Source: RUG100 sp050953405 (lineage in GTDB: Bacteria > Bacillota > Clostridia > Peptostreptococcales > Anaerovoracaceae). From it: a stretch of 64,000 nt of DNA. Below, piece after piece: positions 17,949-25,748 of the stretch. The notes below the pieces were generated by a model that was given only the letters and a program-made list of their open reading frames with translations, was not told where the DNA came from and did not search any database. The DNA lies in assembly GCA_050953405.1 (NCBI GenBank), contig JBMNMP010000001.1:930001-994000 (forward strand). Direction: 5' to 3'. Made by a program: the position numbers and the translations under genes. Position 1 is the stretch's first letter; each line of letters starts with the position of its first letter.

Positions 17949-18278
17949 ATGCTGATAGATTTCAATGAGATAGAGGAAATGACCATGCCGGGCATGAACA
18001 ATGGGAGCGGGCAGATGTCAGCCCGCATGTACATGAGCGATAAGGGAAAGATCATACCGACCAGGATCCATCCGGGAGGTTCGATCGGAATGCATGTACA
18101 GAATACCGGTGATGATATCAATTATATCATTTCGGGAACCGGCAGGGCTGTCTGCGATGGACAGGAGGAACGTCTGGCTGCCGGATGCTGTCACGTGTGC
18201 CCGAAAGGCTCGGAGCACAGCATTGTCAACACTGGTGATGATGACCTCGTGATACTGACTGTTGTAGTCGAGAGATAG
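17949..18278 (+). CDS. Cupin domain protein
   Basis: From the ATG at 17949 (AGAAAGGAAG upstream, preferred to a start at 17922) the protein has 109 residues. It shows a single cupin barrel: HPGGSIGMHVQNTGDDINYIISGTG is motif 1 and CHVCPKGSEHSIVNTGDDDL is motif 2. Metal-ligand histidines appear reduced: motif 1 has His at HPGG and MHVQ, motif 2 at SEHS. Small single-cupin proteins bind metals or small ligands. The role here is unknown. Confidence 0.85.
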   Translation: MLIDFNEIEEMTMPGMNNGSGQMSARMYMSDKGKIIPTRIHPGGSIGMHVQNTGDDINYIISGTGRAVCDGQEERLAAGCCHVCPKGSEHSIVNTGDDDLVILTVVVER

Positions 18279-18358
18279 AGCACGTGCTGTTGAGCGCGGA
18301 TGTTTTTTCAAAGATATGTTTCCTGCATGGATAAACGTAGTTTAGGATAGGTGAAAGA

Positions 18359-18898
18359 ATGAAGATTTTAGTATTGGAAAGCAGCGGCAATATAAACGGA
18401 TCCTCAAATATGCTGGCGGATAAGTTCATCAAAGGTGCCCGGGAGGGCGGCCATGAGACAGAGGTCTACGATGTGATACACTCGGATATACGCCCCTGCC
18501 TGGGCTGTAACCATTGCGGCATGAATGGCCCCTGCGTACAAAAGGACGATTATGAGAATATCCTCAAGGCAAAGATCTGCGATGCTGATATGCTCGTATT
18601 CGTGATGCCGGTATACTATTACAACTGGCCGGCGCAGCTCAAAGCCGTCGTTGATCGCTTTTACAGCTTTACGGACAGGCTGACCGGCATGCACAAGAAG
18701 ACGGCTTTGCTGTCGGTTGCCTGGGACAACGTGGACGAGGCGTTTGCAGTGGTCACCGCTTATTATCGCACACTATGCCGGTACATGGAATTCCGGGATC
18801 TTGGCATCATCACAGGGAAGGGATGCGGCACGCCTGAAATGACCGGAAGAAGCCAATATCCGCAGCAGGCTTACGAGCTGGGCAAAACTCTGAAGTAA
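18359..18898 (+). CDS. NADPH-dependent FMN reductase / iron-sulfur flavoprotein-like
   Basis: The 179-residue protein has the flavodoxin-type start LVLESSGNINGSSNMLADKF, then CLGCNHCGMNGPCVQKDDY (a cysteine cluster as in iron-sulfur flavoproteins) and the flavin loop VFVMPVYYYNWPAQLKAVVDRF. It likely moves electrons between NAD(P)H or ferredoxin and an unknown acceptor. It is a second member of this family within 3 kb. RBS AGGATAGGTG. Confidence 0.88.
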   Translation: MKILVLESSGNINGSSNMLADKFIKGAREGGHETEVYDVIHSDIRPCLGCNHCGMNGPCVQKDDYENILKAKICDADMLVFVMPVYYYNWPAQLKAVVDRFYSFTDRLTGMHKKTALLSVAWDNVDEAFAVVTAYYRTLCRYMEFRDLGIITGKGCGTPEMTGRSQYPQQAYELGKTLK

Positions 18899-18918
18899 AG
18901 ACAGCGAGGATCACTGTT

Positions 18919-19764
18919 ATGGACAAGAATCAACCCGATCAGAACCCGAATGCCGGGAGTGGTGTCATCGTTCCGTTCCCGGAATTCGACAGCTTGAAAA
19001 AAGAAGTAGAGCAGCTCCACAATAAAGTCGTCAAGCTGGTGCTCCGGCGCGATGATATCAAGTTTGTCGAGTGCAAAAATATCGAGATGAAATATATGAT
19101 GACCATTGGCGTTGTCGAGAACAGATACATGCAGCTGCAAGGTGCCGAGCGCAGACTCGCCAGAAAGATCGAGCTGATGCAGGCGATGATAAACCGCCAG
19201 GAAAAAATATCGATGCCGCTGATCGAACAGATACTCAATAAGGAATTCTCAGAGTTTGAGTATGTGATGTCAGCACACGTCAGCATGCTCGATGAAGCTA
19301 TGATGCGAAACAATTCGGAGTCCTTATCGGCTGAAGAAGTCTCAGAACTGAAATCATCGTACCGCAAGATCGTCAAGGCGCTGCATCCGGATCTGCACCC
19401 CGAGGTCACGGAAGCGCAGCTGAGGATGTTCCGTCTCGCCGTCGAAGCTTATGAAAAGGGCGATATGCAGACGATGCGCACCATAAAGGAAGCCATAGTC
19501 GATAGTTCGGTCGAAATATCCGGCGGGGATGGCATAGAGACACTGAAGAAAGAAAAGGAGCGCCTTTCAAAGATGCTGGATGAGGTCAAGAAAGAGATCA
19601 AAGAAATCGTGGAAAGCTTTCCTTACAATGTGAAAGGTATCGTGGAAAGCGAATTTCTGACAGAAATGGAGATATCTGAATATGAGGATATGTGCTCGCA
19701 GTCTGAGAAATCTATCAAGAGATATCAGGAACGTATAATGCAAATGTTGAGGGAAAACCAATGA
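18919..19764 (+). CDS. J-domain-like coiled-coil protein
   Basis: The 281-residue protein is mostly charged helix. At residues 148-185 it carries a J-domain-like stretch, YRKIVKALHPDLHPEV, with the diagnostic HPD tripeptide at 156-158. That tripeptide activates Hsp70 (DnaK) ATPase in known J-proteins. Flanking coiled coils lie at about 24-100 and 205-275. It overlaps the following HIRAN gene by 4 bp, so the two are probably made together. The J-like call rests on the motif and helix pattern. A role in directing DnaK to a HIRAN-bound target is inferred. Confidence 0.7.
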   Translation: MDKNQPDQNPNAGSGVIVPFPEFDSLKKEVEQLHNKVVKLVLRRDDIKFVECKNIEMKYMMTIGVVENRYMQLQGAERRLARKIELMQAMINRQEKISMPLIEQILNKEFSEFEYVMSAHVSMLDEAMMRNNSESLSAEEVSELKSSYRKIVKALHPDLHPEVTEAQLRMFRLAVEAYEKGDMQTMRTIKEAIVDSSVEISGGDGIETLKKEKERLSKMLDEVKKEIKEIVESFPYNVKGIVESEFLTEMEISEYEDMCSQSEKSIKRYQERIMQMLRENQ

Positions 19765-20159
19765 GTGATATTATCAAGAAAGATGATGCCGCAGCTATGC
19801 TGCGGCTGCTGCACAGAAAGGATGGTTCTGATCTGCCGCAGCCTTTTGAACGCGACATATTTCTGTTCGATAGTTATATCGCGGGGACCTCGCACGTGGA
19901 AGGTATCGAGGAATTAGAGCCGCAGCTGCAAATAGGCGAAAAACTGTCCTTCTTTCGGGAGCCGGACAATGAATACGATGATAAAGCCATTGTGGTCAAG
20001 ACTAGCGATGGCAAAAAGCTCGGATACGTGCCCAGGAGGGACAATGCGGTATTCGCACGATTGATGGATGCCGGTAAGCTGCTGTTTGGCAAAATCACCA
20101 AAAAGGAGATTTTCGGCAATTGGCGGGGGATCTATATCGATATATATCTTCACGAATAG
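19761..20159 (+). CDS. HIRAN domain protein
   Basis: The 132-residue protein carries a HIRAN domain at about residues 36-130: YIAGTSHVEGIEEL, then GEKLSFFREPDNEYDDKAIV, then GKKLGYVPRRDNAVFARLMD, the core of the family. In eukaryotic HLTF the HIRAN domain binds 3' single-stranded DNA ends at stalled forks, and many bacteria have free-standing versions. It is coupled to the J-domain-like gene upstream and converges on a GNAT gene with 9 bp between stops. Confidence 0.85.
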   Translation: MSDIIKKDDAAAMLRLLHRKDGSDLPQPFERDIFLFDSYIAGTSHVEGIEELEPQLQIGEKLSFFREPDNEYDDKAIVVKTSDGKKLGYVPRRDNAVFARLMDAGKLLFGKITKKEIFGNWRGIYIDIYLHE

Positions 20160-20168
20160 CGCCTGATG

Positions 20169-20621
20169 TTATTTGAGATCCTTATATATGATGATCGGAA
20201 AGCAGCTCTCATGGAACTGATCGCAGTCCTGGCAGTGCGAGATGACGGGAGCTTTTTCTCTGTCGATCGGTGTCCAGCCGTATTGCAGGTAATATTCAGG
20301 TACCTTGGCGCAACCCCATATCCTGCGCGCTCCTCTGGCCCGGAACTCTTTTTCCGCCAATGAGAGCATGATCTTTCCCAGTCCTGCCTTGCGCAGATCT
20401 TCACGTACAGCAAGGTTTTCGAGGACAAAACAATCATTCTTGTATTCGATCGTGAGGGCGGCCATGAGGTTCCTCCCGGTATCATCCATGCGCCACATCT
20501 TGATAGTGTGCTCCGGGGTGACCCGGGAAACGGGAACGTCCATGCCGCTCGCGTTGAATAGCTGCGAGAGCGGGTAAAAATCTTCGGTTTCCGTAATCTT
20601 ATAATCTGGATGGCTGTTCAT
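20169..20621 (-). CDS. GNAT family N-acetyltransferase
   Basis: The 150-residue protein shows the GNAT core FVLENLAVREDLRKAGLGKI with the acetyl-CoA loop at RKAGLG, followed by the strand/helix IWGCAKVPEYYLQYGW. A strong AAGGAGG ribosome binding site supports the start. The substrate is unknown. It is divergent from the CrtO-like/gadB pair. Confidence 0.88.
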   Translation of the reverse strand: MNSHPDYKITETEDFYPLSQLFNASGMDVPVSRVTPEHTIKMWRMDDTGRNLMAALTIEYKNDCFVLENLAVREDLRKAGLGKIMLSLAEKEFRARGARRIWGCAKVPEYYLQYGWTPIDREKAPVISHCQDCDQFHESCFPIIIYKDLK

Positions 20622-20758
20622 GAGATCCTCCTTCAGCTAATGCTGCCGGCGTGACGATGCCGCCGGACGACTTTTACTACTTTGATTATACTCCGGAGAG
20701 ACGGGAAAATCTATGCCCGTGCACAGCGCCTTATATGCGTGATTTTGTCGTGCCCGCA

Positions 20759-20767
20759 TGATATAAT
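20759..20767 (+). promoter_or_regulatory. Extended -10 promoter of the CrtO-like/gadB pair
   Basis: TGATATAAT is an extended -10 element with a perfect TATAAT, 77 bp upstream of the first gene. No good -35 is visible, as is usual for extended -10 promoters. Confidence 0.5.
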
Positions 20768-20844
20768 AAAGGGCGGAAGGAGCATCTTGTATCGGAGTTC
20801 ACCGTGGATAAAAGAACTGCAGTGCGATGTGAGGTAAACAAAAC

Positions 20845-21378
20845 GTGAAAAAAACCATGTGGACAATTACTATGATCCTCATTTTGTGCACGTGTGCATG
20901 CGTTTTTCTTTACAGCGCTTCCGGCAGCGGAATACTCTTTGCGGCGACCATAGCTCTGGGGACTACAGTGTATCATTTTCTGATGCGGCTTTGCACGGGT
21001 CTGATCTGCAACAAGGCGATGAAAAACAGAGCGGATCTGAGGAAATCACGATACCGGTGCAGATCGTGGGAGGGACCGATCTATGAAAAGCTGAAGGTGA
21101 AGCGCTGGAAGCGGAGGATGCCGACATATGAAGATGATTTCTTTGACCCCGGAAAACACAGCTGGATCGAGATCGCTCAGGCTTCATGTCAGGCGGAGAC
21201 CGTACATGAAGTGATCATATTGCTGAGCTTCGTCCCCGTCATTTTTTCGATATGGGTCGGCGAAATCACGGTTTTCATGATCACATCCGTGCTGGCAGCG
21301 GGCATCGACATGATATTTGTGATCATACAGCGATACAATCGGGCGAGGATCATGAAGATAATAAAACCGGAGAAATAA
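20845..21378 (+). CDS. CrtO-like (glycosyl-diaponeurosporenoate acyltransferase family) membrane protein
   Basis: The 177-residue protein starts at GTG with GAGGTAA upstream. It has helices at about 5-25, 30-50, 122-140 and 143-160. The central WKRRMPTYEDDFFDP and the ending IIQRYNRARIMK resemble the CrtO acyltransferase family of Staphylococcus staphyloxanthin synthesis. No carotenoid genes are nearby, so an acyltransferase of other lipids or glycolipids is more likely. It lies 33 bp before gadB and shares its promoter. The family assignment is from motif memory. Confidence 0.6.
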   Translation: MKKTMWTITMILILCTCACVFLYSASGSGILFAATIALGTTVYHFLMRLCTGLICNKAMKNRADLRKSRYRCRSWEGPIYEKLKVKRWKRRMPTYEDDFFDPGKHSWIEIAQASCQAETVHEVIILLSFVPVIFSIWVGEITVFMITSVLAAGIDMIFVIIQRYNRARIMKIIKPEK

Positions 21379-21411
21379 CAGAGTGACAAAATGAAGAGAA
21401 GGGAGCGACAT

Positions 21412-22800
21412 ATGGCGATCTATCAGGAAAATGAAAATTCAGAGGAGAGCATCTTTTCCTCACATAATATAGGGCACGAACTGCCGAAATACAAAATGCC
21501 GCAGAAGGAAAACGACCCCAAGATCATAAAAGAGCTGATCGAGGACGAACTCTTTCTGGATGGCAACGCGAGACAAAATCTGGCGACATTTTGTCAGACT
21601 TATGAAGATAAAGCGGTCCATGAGCTGATGGATATTTCGATCAGCAAGAACATGATCGACAAGGATGAATACCCGCAGACAGCGGAGATCGAGGAACGAT
21701 GTGTCAATATCATTTCACACCTCTGGAATTCCCCTGAGGGGATGTGCCCTGTGGGGACGTCCACTGTCGGATCTTCGGAAGCCTGCATGCTGGGCGGCAT
21801 GGCGATGTATCACCGCTGGAGGGCGAAGAGAAAGGCGGCCGGCAAGGACTATCAGCATCCGAACCTGGTGAGCGGACCGGTGCAGATCTGCTGGCACAAG
21901 TTCGCCAGATACTGGGACATCGAACTGCGTGAAGTCCCGATGACCGATGATCGCTTTGTGATGACGCCGGAGAGCATGCTGCCGTACATCGACGAAAACA
22001 CGATCGGCGTGGTGACTACTCTGGGCACCACGTTCACCGGCCAGTACGAACCGGTCAAAGAGCTGAGCGATGCTCTCGACGAGCTGGAAGAGAGGACCGG
22101 TCAGTCTGTAGAGATGCATATCGATGCGGCCAGCGGCGGTTTCCTGGCGCCGTTCTGCGCACCGGAAATAGAATGGGACTTCCGGCTGCCGCGCGTGAAA
22201 TCCATCAGCACCTCGGGACACAAATTCGGTCTGGCGCCGCTCGGCTGCGGATGGATACTCTGGAGAGAAAAGAAAGACCTGCCGGAGAACCTGGTGTTCC
22301 ATGTCAATTATCTGGGCGGCGATATGGCCGTGTTCCAGCTGAACTTTTCGAGACCTGCCGGACAGGTGATCTCTCAGTACTTTTTGTTCCTGCGCCTGGG
22401 GATGGAAGGATACTGCAAGATCCACCACAACTGTTATCATGCCGCCGCTTACCTGGCAGGCGAGCTGGAAAAGCTGGGGATCTTCGATATAATATTTGAC
22501 GGAGATCCGAAATCAGGGATCCCGGCGGTGACCTGGAAATTAAAGAAAGATGCGGAGGTCACTTTCAATCTGTATGACTTTGCGGACAAGCTGCGGAGCC
22601 GCGGATGGCAGGTACCCGCATATTCGCTGCCCGCGGATGCCGACGACATCGTGGTCCAGCGTGTCCTGGTGAGACAGGGCGTCTCCAGAGATCTGGTAGC
22701 CCTGCTGTTCGAGGACATCAAACGGACATTAAAATACTTTGAAACGCATGAAGTGGTCACCAACCTGACCGCTGAAGAGGGGACGGCATTCGCCCACTGA
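21412..22800 (+). CDS. gadB: Glutamate decarboxylase
   Basis: This PLP enzyme converts glutamate to GABA and CO2, consuming a proton, and commonly serves acid resistance. The 462-residue protein has the family signatures CPVGTSTVGSSEACMLGG, HIDAASGGFLAPF and the PLP lysine at residue 271 in STSGHKFGLAPLGCGW. The ATG at 21412 is preferred over 21391 because AAGGGAG lies at proper distance. The C-terminus is shorter than the calmodulin-like tail of plant enzymes. No glutamate/GABA antiporter lies in the window. A clear terminator follows. Confidence 0.95.
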   Translation: MAIYQENENSEESIFSSHNIGHELPKYKMPQKENDPKIIKELIEDELFLDGNARQNLATFCQTYEDKAVHELMDISISKNMIDKDEYPQTAEIEERCVNIISHLWNSPEGMCPVGTSTVGSSEACMLGGMAMYHRWRAKRKAAGKDYQHPNLVSGPVQICWHKFARYWDIELREVPMTDDRFVMTPESMLPYIDENTIGVVTTLGTTFTGQYEPVKELSDALDELEERTGQSVEMHIDAASGGFLAPFCAPEIEWDFRLPRVKSISTSGHKFGLAPLGCGWILWREKKDLPENLVFHVNYLGGDMAVFQLNFSRPAGQVISQYFLFLRLGMEGYCKIHHNCYHAAAYLAGELEKLGIFDIIFDGDPKSGIPAVTWKLKKDAEVTFNLYDFADKLRSRGWQVPAYSLPADADDIVVQRVLVRQGVSRDLVALLFEDIKRTLKYFETHEVVTNLTAEEGTAFAH

Positions 22801-22825
22801 TCAGAGAAATCAATATCGCTTTCGG

Positions 22826-22854
22826 AGAGGGACATATGGATGTTCCTCTTTTTT
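22826..22854 (+). terminator. Rho-independent terminator after gadB
   Basis: A 10-bp stem with one G-U pair (22826-22835 with 22840-22849), ATGG loop and a T run to 22854, 26 bp after the gadB stop. Confidence 0.85.
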
Positions 22855-22959
22855 GTCGGGGAAACCTGATTCCTTTTGGAAGCTGTTATTATCCCGCCGC
22901 TCCCGGGCCTTGATTTCATTGGCTCGGCACAATAGACAGAATAATGTGAATTGTGAAAT

Positions 22960-22976
22960 AGCTATCAAAGATAGCT
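22960..22976. promoter_or_regulatory. Inverted repeat abutting the pilus promoter, candidate operator
   Basis: AGCTATC-AAA-GATAGCT has perfect 7-bp arms. Its right arm shares its last two bases with the -35 element of the pilus promoter, so a bound protein would touch RNA polymerase. The bound regulator is unknown. Confidence 0.5.
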
Positions 22977-23004
22977 GACATTTGAGAGTTAGTAAGTATA
23001 TACT
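22975..23004 (+). promoter_or_regulatory. Putative sigma-A promoter of the pilus operon
   Basis: CTGACA (22975-22980) and TATACT (22999-23004), each 5/6 to consensus, are 18 bp apart. TATACT is also the right part of the palindrome AGTATATACT (22995-23004). Transcription would start near 23011, about 210 nt before the pilin start codon. Confidence 0.6.
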
Positions 23005-23010
23005 AAAAGT

Positions 23011-23221
23011 AAGCATTTACGTCAGTGTTATTATTCTAAGGCGCTGACAAGTGTGTAGCTGATGAAAGAGAGGTTTTTTGTGTTTTTAATGCCGTTTAGG
23101 CTTACCTGACGAGAAACTGATTTTCTAACAGCCGCACTTTACAATTATTTCTTAATAGGAAGGAGGCATCCTATAAAAGCTGAAACAATTATTGTGTAAA
23201 GCAGAAAAGGAGAAAGAACTT
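23011..23221 (+). other. Long 5' leader of the pilus operon; no gene seen
   Basis: The stretch from 22855 to 23221 has no convincing ORF. The predicted transcript leader begins with a 7-bp hairpin including one G-U pair (23021-23027 with 23042-23048). It continues with a T-rich part (23074-23088) and ends in the pilin RBS AAAGGAGAAAG. A second AAGGAGG (23160-23166) is not followed by a start codon at proper distance. I recognise no known riboswitch. Confidence 0.4.
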
Positions 23222-24796
23222 ATGAAAAGCATACTAAAAAAAGGTGCGGTGATAATACTGGCCATCAGTGTGTGCCTGGCAATGAGTGTAACCGCTTTCG
23301 CCGCTAATCCCGCAACGGCGGACAAAACTATTACGGTTACCGACGTCGAGGAAGGCGCCACGGTGACTGCTTATCAGATCGTCAAGGAAGAAAATGGACA
23401 CTGGGTGGCTATAGCCAATAGCGCCGATCAAAAAATAACTATTTCCAATGATTCGGTGGTACTGAGTGCCAAGGAAGTAACTAACCTGGCAAATAATACT
23501 AACGGTTTGCCGAACAAAGCGATGGAGTATTCGGCAACGGACAAATCTTATTCGGCTACTGTCGATCCGGGAATGTATCTGGTTGTGGTAACCAAGACCG
23601 GCACACCGACCGTGTATAACCCGATGGTTGTCAGTGCTGATTATAACGCTGCCAATAAACCGACAATCAGTGCGAAATCCGACTTTGAGGTTGGGAGTGC
23701 GATTGCCTATGCCAAGAGCAGCAAACCAACCATAACTAAGGATATCACATCGGGAACAGGTACTACGGCCAGCGGCACGACTACGAAGGGAGATTCTGTC
23801 GCCGTAGGAGATAAAGTGGATTTTCAGATTTCAAGTACGATACCTTCTTACAGTGATGACTACGCTACAGAATCCCTTACATACAGCATGACAGATACAC
23901 TGACAGCTGGTTTTGCAGATCCAACAGACATAACCGTCAAGATCGGTGATCAAACTCTGGATCCCAGTGATTATACGCTGACACCGGGGAATCCTTTCAC
24001 TGTTAAACTGGACGGACAGACTGTTCACGATAACGGATTGAAGACGATGACGGTTACTTACAGTGCTGTGCTCGAGAGTGCAACGGCTTTCAACTTCGAT
24101 TCCAATGACAATACAGCCAAATTGACTTATAGCAATGATCCGAGTTCAACAGGTACGGCAACGCCGATAACAGCGGAGACTCACAACTATACATTTGGTA
24201 TCGACGCCAGCCTGACCGGAAAAGATATAACCGGGAAAAAGACAACCCATGAAATCATCAAAACTGATAGTTCTGATTCAGCCGGCCAGCTGATATCTGC
24301 TACAGAAACTCAGGAAACTAAGGAATTCGAGGGAGCGTTGCAGGGTGCTACATTTGGACTGTACAAGGGCACTGATACCACTGTCGATCCTGTGGCAAAG
24401 GCTACTTCGAATGAAAAGGGTTATCTGGAGATGAAGGGACTTGATGAAGGTACGTATACACTGAAGGAAATCACCGCACCTAATGGATATGCACTGGATC
24501 CATCCACACATACAGTAGTTATCTCTGCGGTATACAATCCTGACGGAACACTTGCTTCTTATTCCGTTACCATTGACGATAATTCCACTTCAACATATAC
24601 AGCTACTTATGAAAATAATGAGCTCAAAGAAATCACGGGAGACTCTACGACTACTGTAATCAAGAACAGTACTCTCGGTGGACTGCCTACAACAGGTGGT
24701 ATGGGAACTTACATTTTCATAATCATCGGTATCACTATCATTGCAGTAGCTGCAGGAATGGCAATCAGAAGACGCAGAGCTGAAAACGAGCAGTAA
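23222..24796 (+). CDS. LPXTG-anchored major pilin (SpaA/FctA-like backbone)
   Basis: The 524-residue protein has a signal peptide (cleavage after AFA near residue 27). YAKSSKPTITKDI at 163-175 matches the position of the pilin motif YPKN, so Lys165 is the likely polymerisation lysine. Cna-B-like domains follow, with the E-box YTLKEITAPNGY. The sorting signal is LPTTG (488-492), a hydrophobic helix and RRRR. Class C sortases would link the LPTTG threonine of one subunit to Lys165 of the next. The ATG at 23222 has AAAGGAGAAAG upstream. First gene of the pilus operon. Confidence 0.9.
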   Translation: MKSILKKGAVIILAISVCLAMSVTAFAANPATADKTITVTDVEEGATVTAYQIVKEENGHWVAIANSADQKITISNDSVVLSAKEVTNLANNTNGLPNKAMEYSATDKSYSATVDPGMYLVVVTKTGTPTVYNPMVVSADYNAANKPTISAKSDFEVGSAIAYAKSSKPTITKDITSGTGTTASGTTTKGDSVAVGDKVDFQISSTIPSYSDDYATESLTYSMTDTLTAGFADPTDITVKIGDQTLDPSDYTLTPGNPFTVKLDGQTVHDNGLKTMTVTYSAVLESATAFNFDSNDNTAKLTYSNDPSSTGTATPITAETHNYTFGIDASLTGKDITGKKTTHEIIKTDSSDSAGQLISATETQETKEFEGALQGATFGLYKGTDTTVDPVAKATSNEKGYLEMKGLDEGTYTLKEITAPNGYALDPSTHTVVISAVYNPDGTLASYSVTIDDNSTSTYTATYENNELKEITGDSTTTVIKNSTLGGLPTTGGMGTYIFIIIGITIIAVAAGMAIRRRRAENEQ

Positions 24797-24836
24797 TCAA
24801 AACTCAAAACTCATAATATATCTTAGATAAAAGACG

Positions 24837-24864
24837 CTGCTGTGCCGGATGTCCGGCACAGCAG
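24837..24864 (+). promoter_or_regulatory. Perfect 13-bp intercistronic hairpin between pilin and sortase genes
   Basis: CTGCTGTGCCGGA (24837-24849) pairs perfectly with 24852-24864 with a 2-nt gap. No T run follows, so it is unlikely to be a simple terminator. It may stabilise the pilin mRNA or limit read-through, giving more pilin than sortase. It also buries the in-frame ATG at 24849. Confidence 0.65.
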
Positions 24865-24896
24865 ATAGTCACATAAAGAACGAAAAAGACAGAAAT

Positions 24897-25748
24897 ATGG
24901 AGAGACCTGCAACCAAGAAGAAACGCATCAGAAAATCGACCATAGGCATTATCATTCTCCTTCTGGCGGGATTGTCTATATTACTGTATCCGATGGTCAG
25001 TAATCTCTGGAATACGCATCGGGAAAAGCAACTTGTCTCTGTATATAAGAGCGAAGTCAGTGACCGTCATCAGAACCGGGAGCGGGAATTTGCAAAAGCC
25101 AGGGCGTATAACCGCGAACTGCGGCCGAAAACAGTGCCTGATGCATTTGCTGCCAGGGCTGGTCACCGTTCAGCAGCATATGAAAAGCTGTTGAATCCAA
25201 TGGGGAACGGCATGATGGGATATGTGACCATCCCTTCGATAAAGGTGCAATTACCTGTTTATCACTATACGACCAAGAGCGTATTGGAGAAGGGAGCCGG
25301 ACACCTGCTGGGCAGCAGCCTGCCGGTGGGAGGCAAAGGCACGCATACTGTGATTTCCGCGCATCGAGGCCTGCCAAGCGCCAAGATGTTCACGGATCTG
25401 GATCAGTTGGAAAAAGGTGATGTCTTTGAGTTACATGTACTAAACCGTGTTCTGGCTTACCAGGTCGATCAGATCAAAGTGGTCAAACCGACGAGGACAA
25501 AAGCACTGGCCAGAGTTCCGGGCAAAGATTATGCAACGCTGCTGACTTGTACGCCATATGGTGTCAATTCACACCGGCTGCTGGTGAGGGGTCACCGTAT
25601 ACCATACGACCCGGACCGTCCGGTGAAAATACATCATAACTGGAAACGCGTAATGATGATGCTGCTCTGCGTGGCTGCCGGCCTGGCACTGGCATTTGTC
25701 ATCGCCAGAGGAAAAGGTATAAGTGTGCCTGTAAAAAGAAAGAAATGA
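24897..25748 (+). CDS. Class C sortase (pilus polymerase) 1
   Basis: The 283-residue transpeptidase has an N-terminal helix (16-33), catalytic His156 (ISAHRGLP), Cys218 (TLLTCTPYGVN) and Arg227, and a second helix near the C-terminus (about 253-272) as in class C enzymes. A DAF tripeptide at 82-84 stands where class C sortases have the DPF/DPW lid. The start at 24897 is preferred to an ATG inside the intercistronic hairpin, although its SD is weak. It joins pilin LPTTG ends to the pilin lysine at the membrane surface. Overlaps the second sortase by 4 bp. Confidence 0.92.
   Translation: MERPATKKKRIRKSTIGIIILLLAGLSILLYPMVSNLWNTHREKQLVSVYKSEVSDRHQNREREFAKARAYNRELRPKTVPDAFAARAGHRSAAYEKLLNPMGNGMMGYVTIPSIKVQLPVYHYTTKSVLEKGAGHLLGSSLPVGGKGTHTVISAHRGLPSAKMFTDLDQLEKGDVFELHVLNRVLAYQVDQIKVVKPTRTKALARVPGKDYATLLTCTPYGVNSHRLLVRGHRIPYDPDRPVKIHHNWKRVMMMLLCVAAGLALAFVIARGKGISVPVKRKK

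Noticed and set aside
23160..23221. Small ORF after AAGGAGG in the pilus leader
   Set aside because: No ATG, GTG or TTG stands at a usable distance with an open frame that looks coding.
24849..24896. Earlier ATG for the first sortase
   Set aside because: The ATG lies in a perfect 13-bp hairpin and lacks a ribosome binding site. The start at 24897 gives a normal class C sortase N-terminus.
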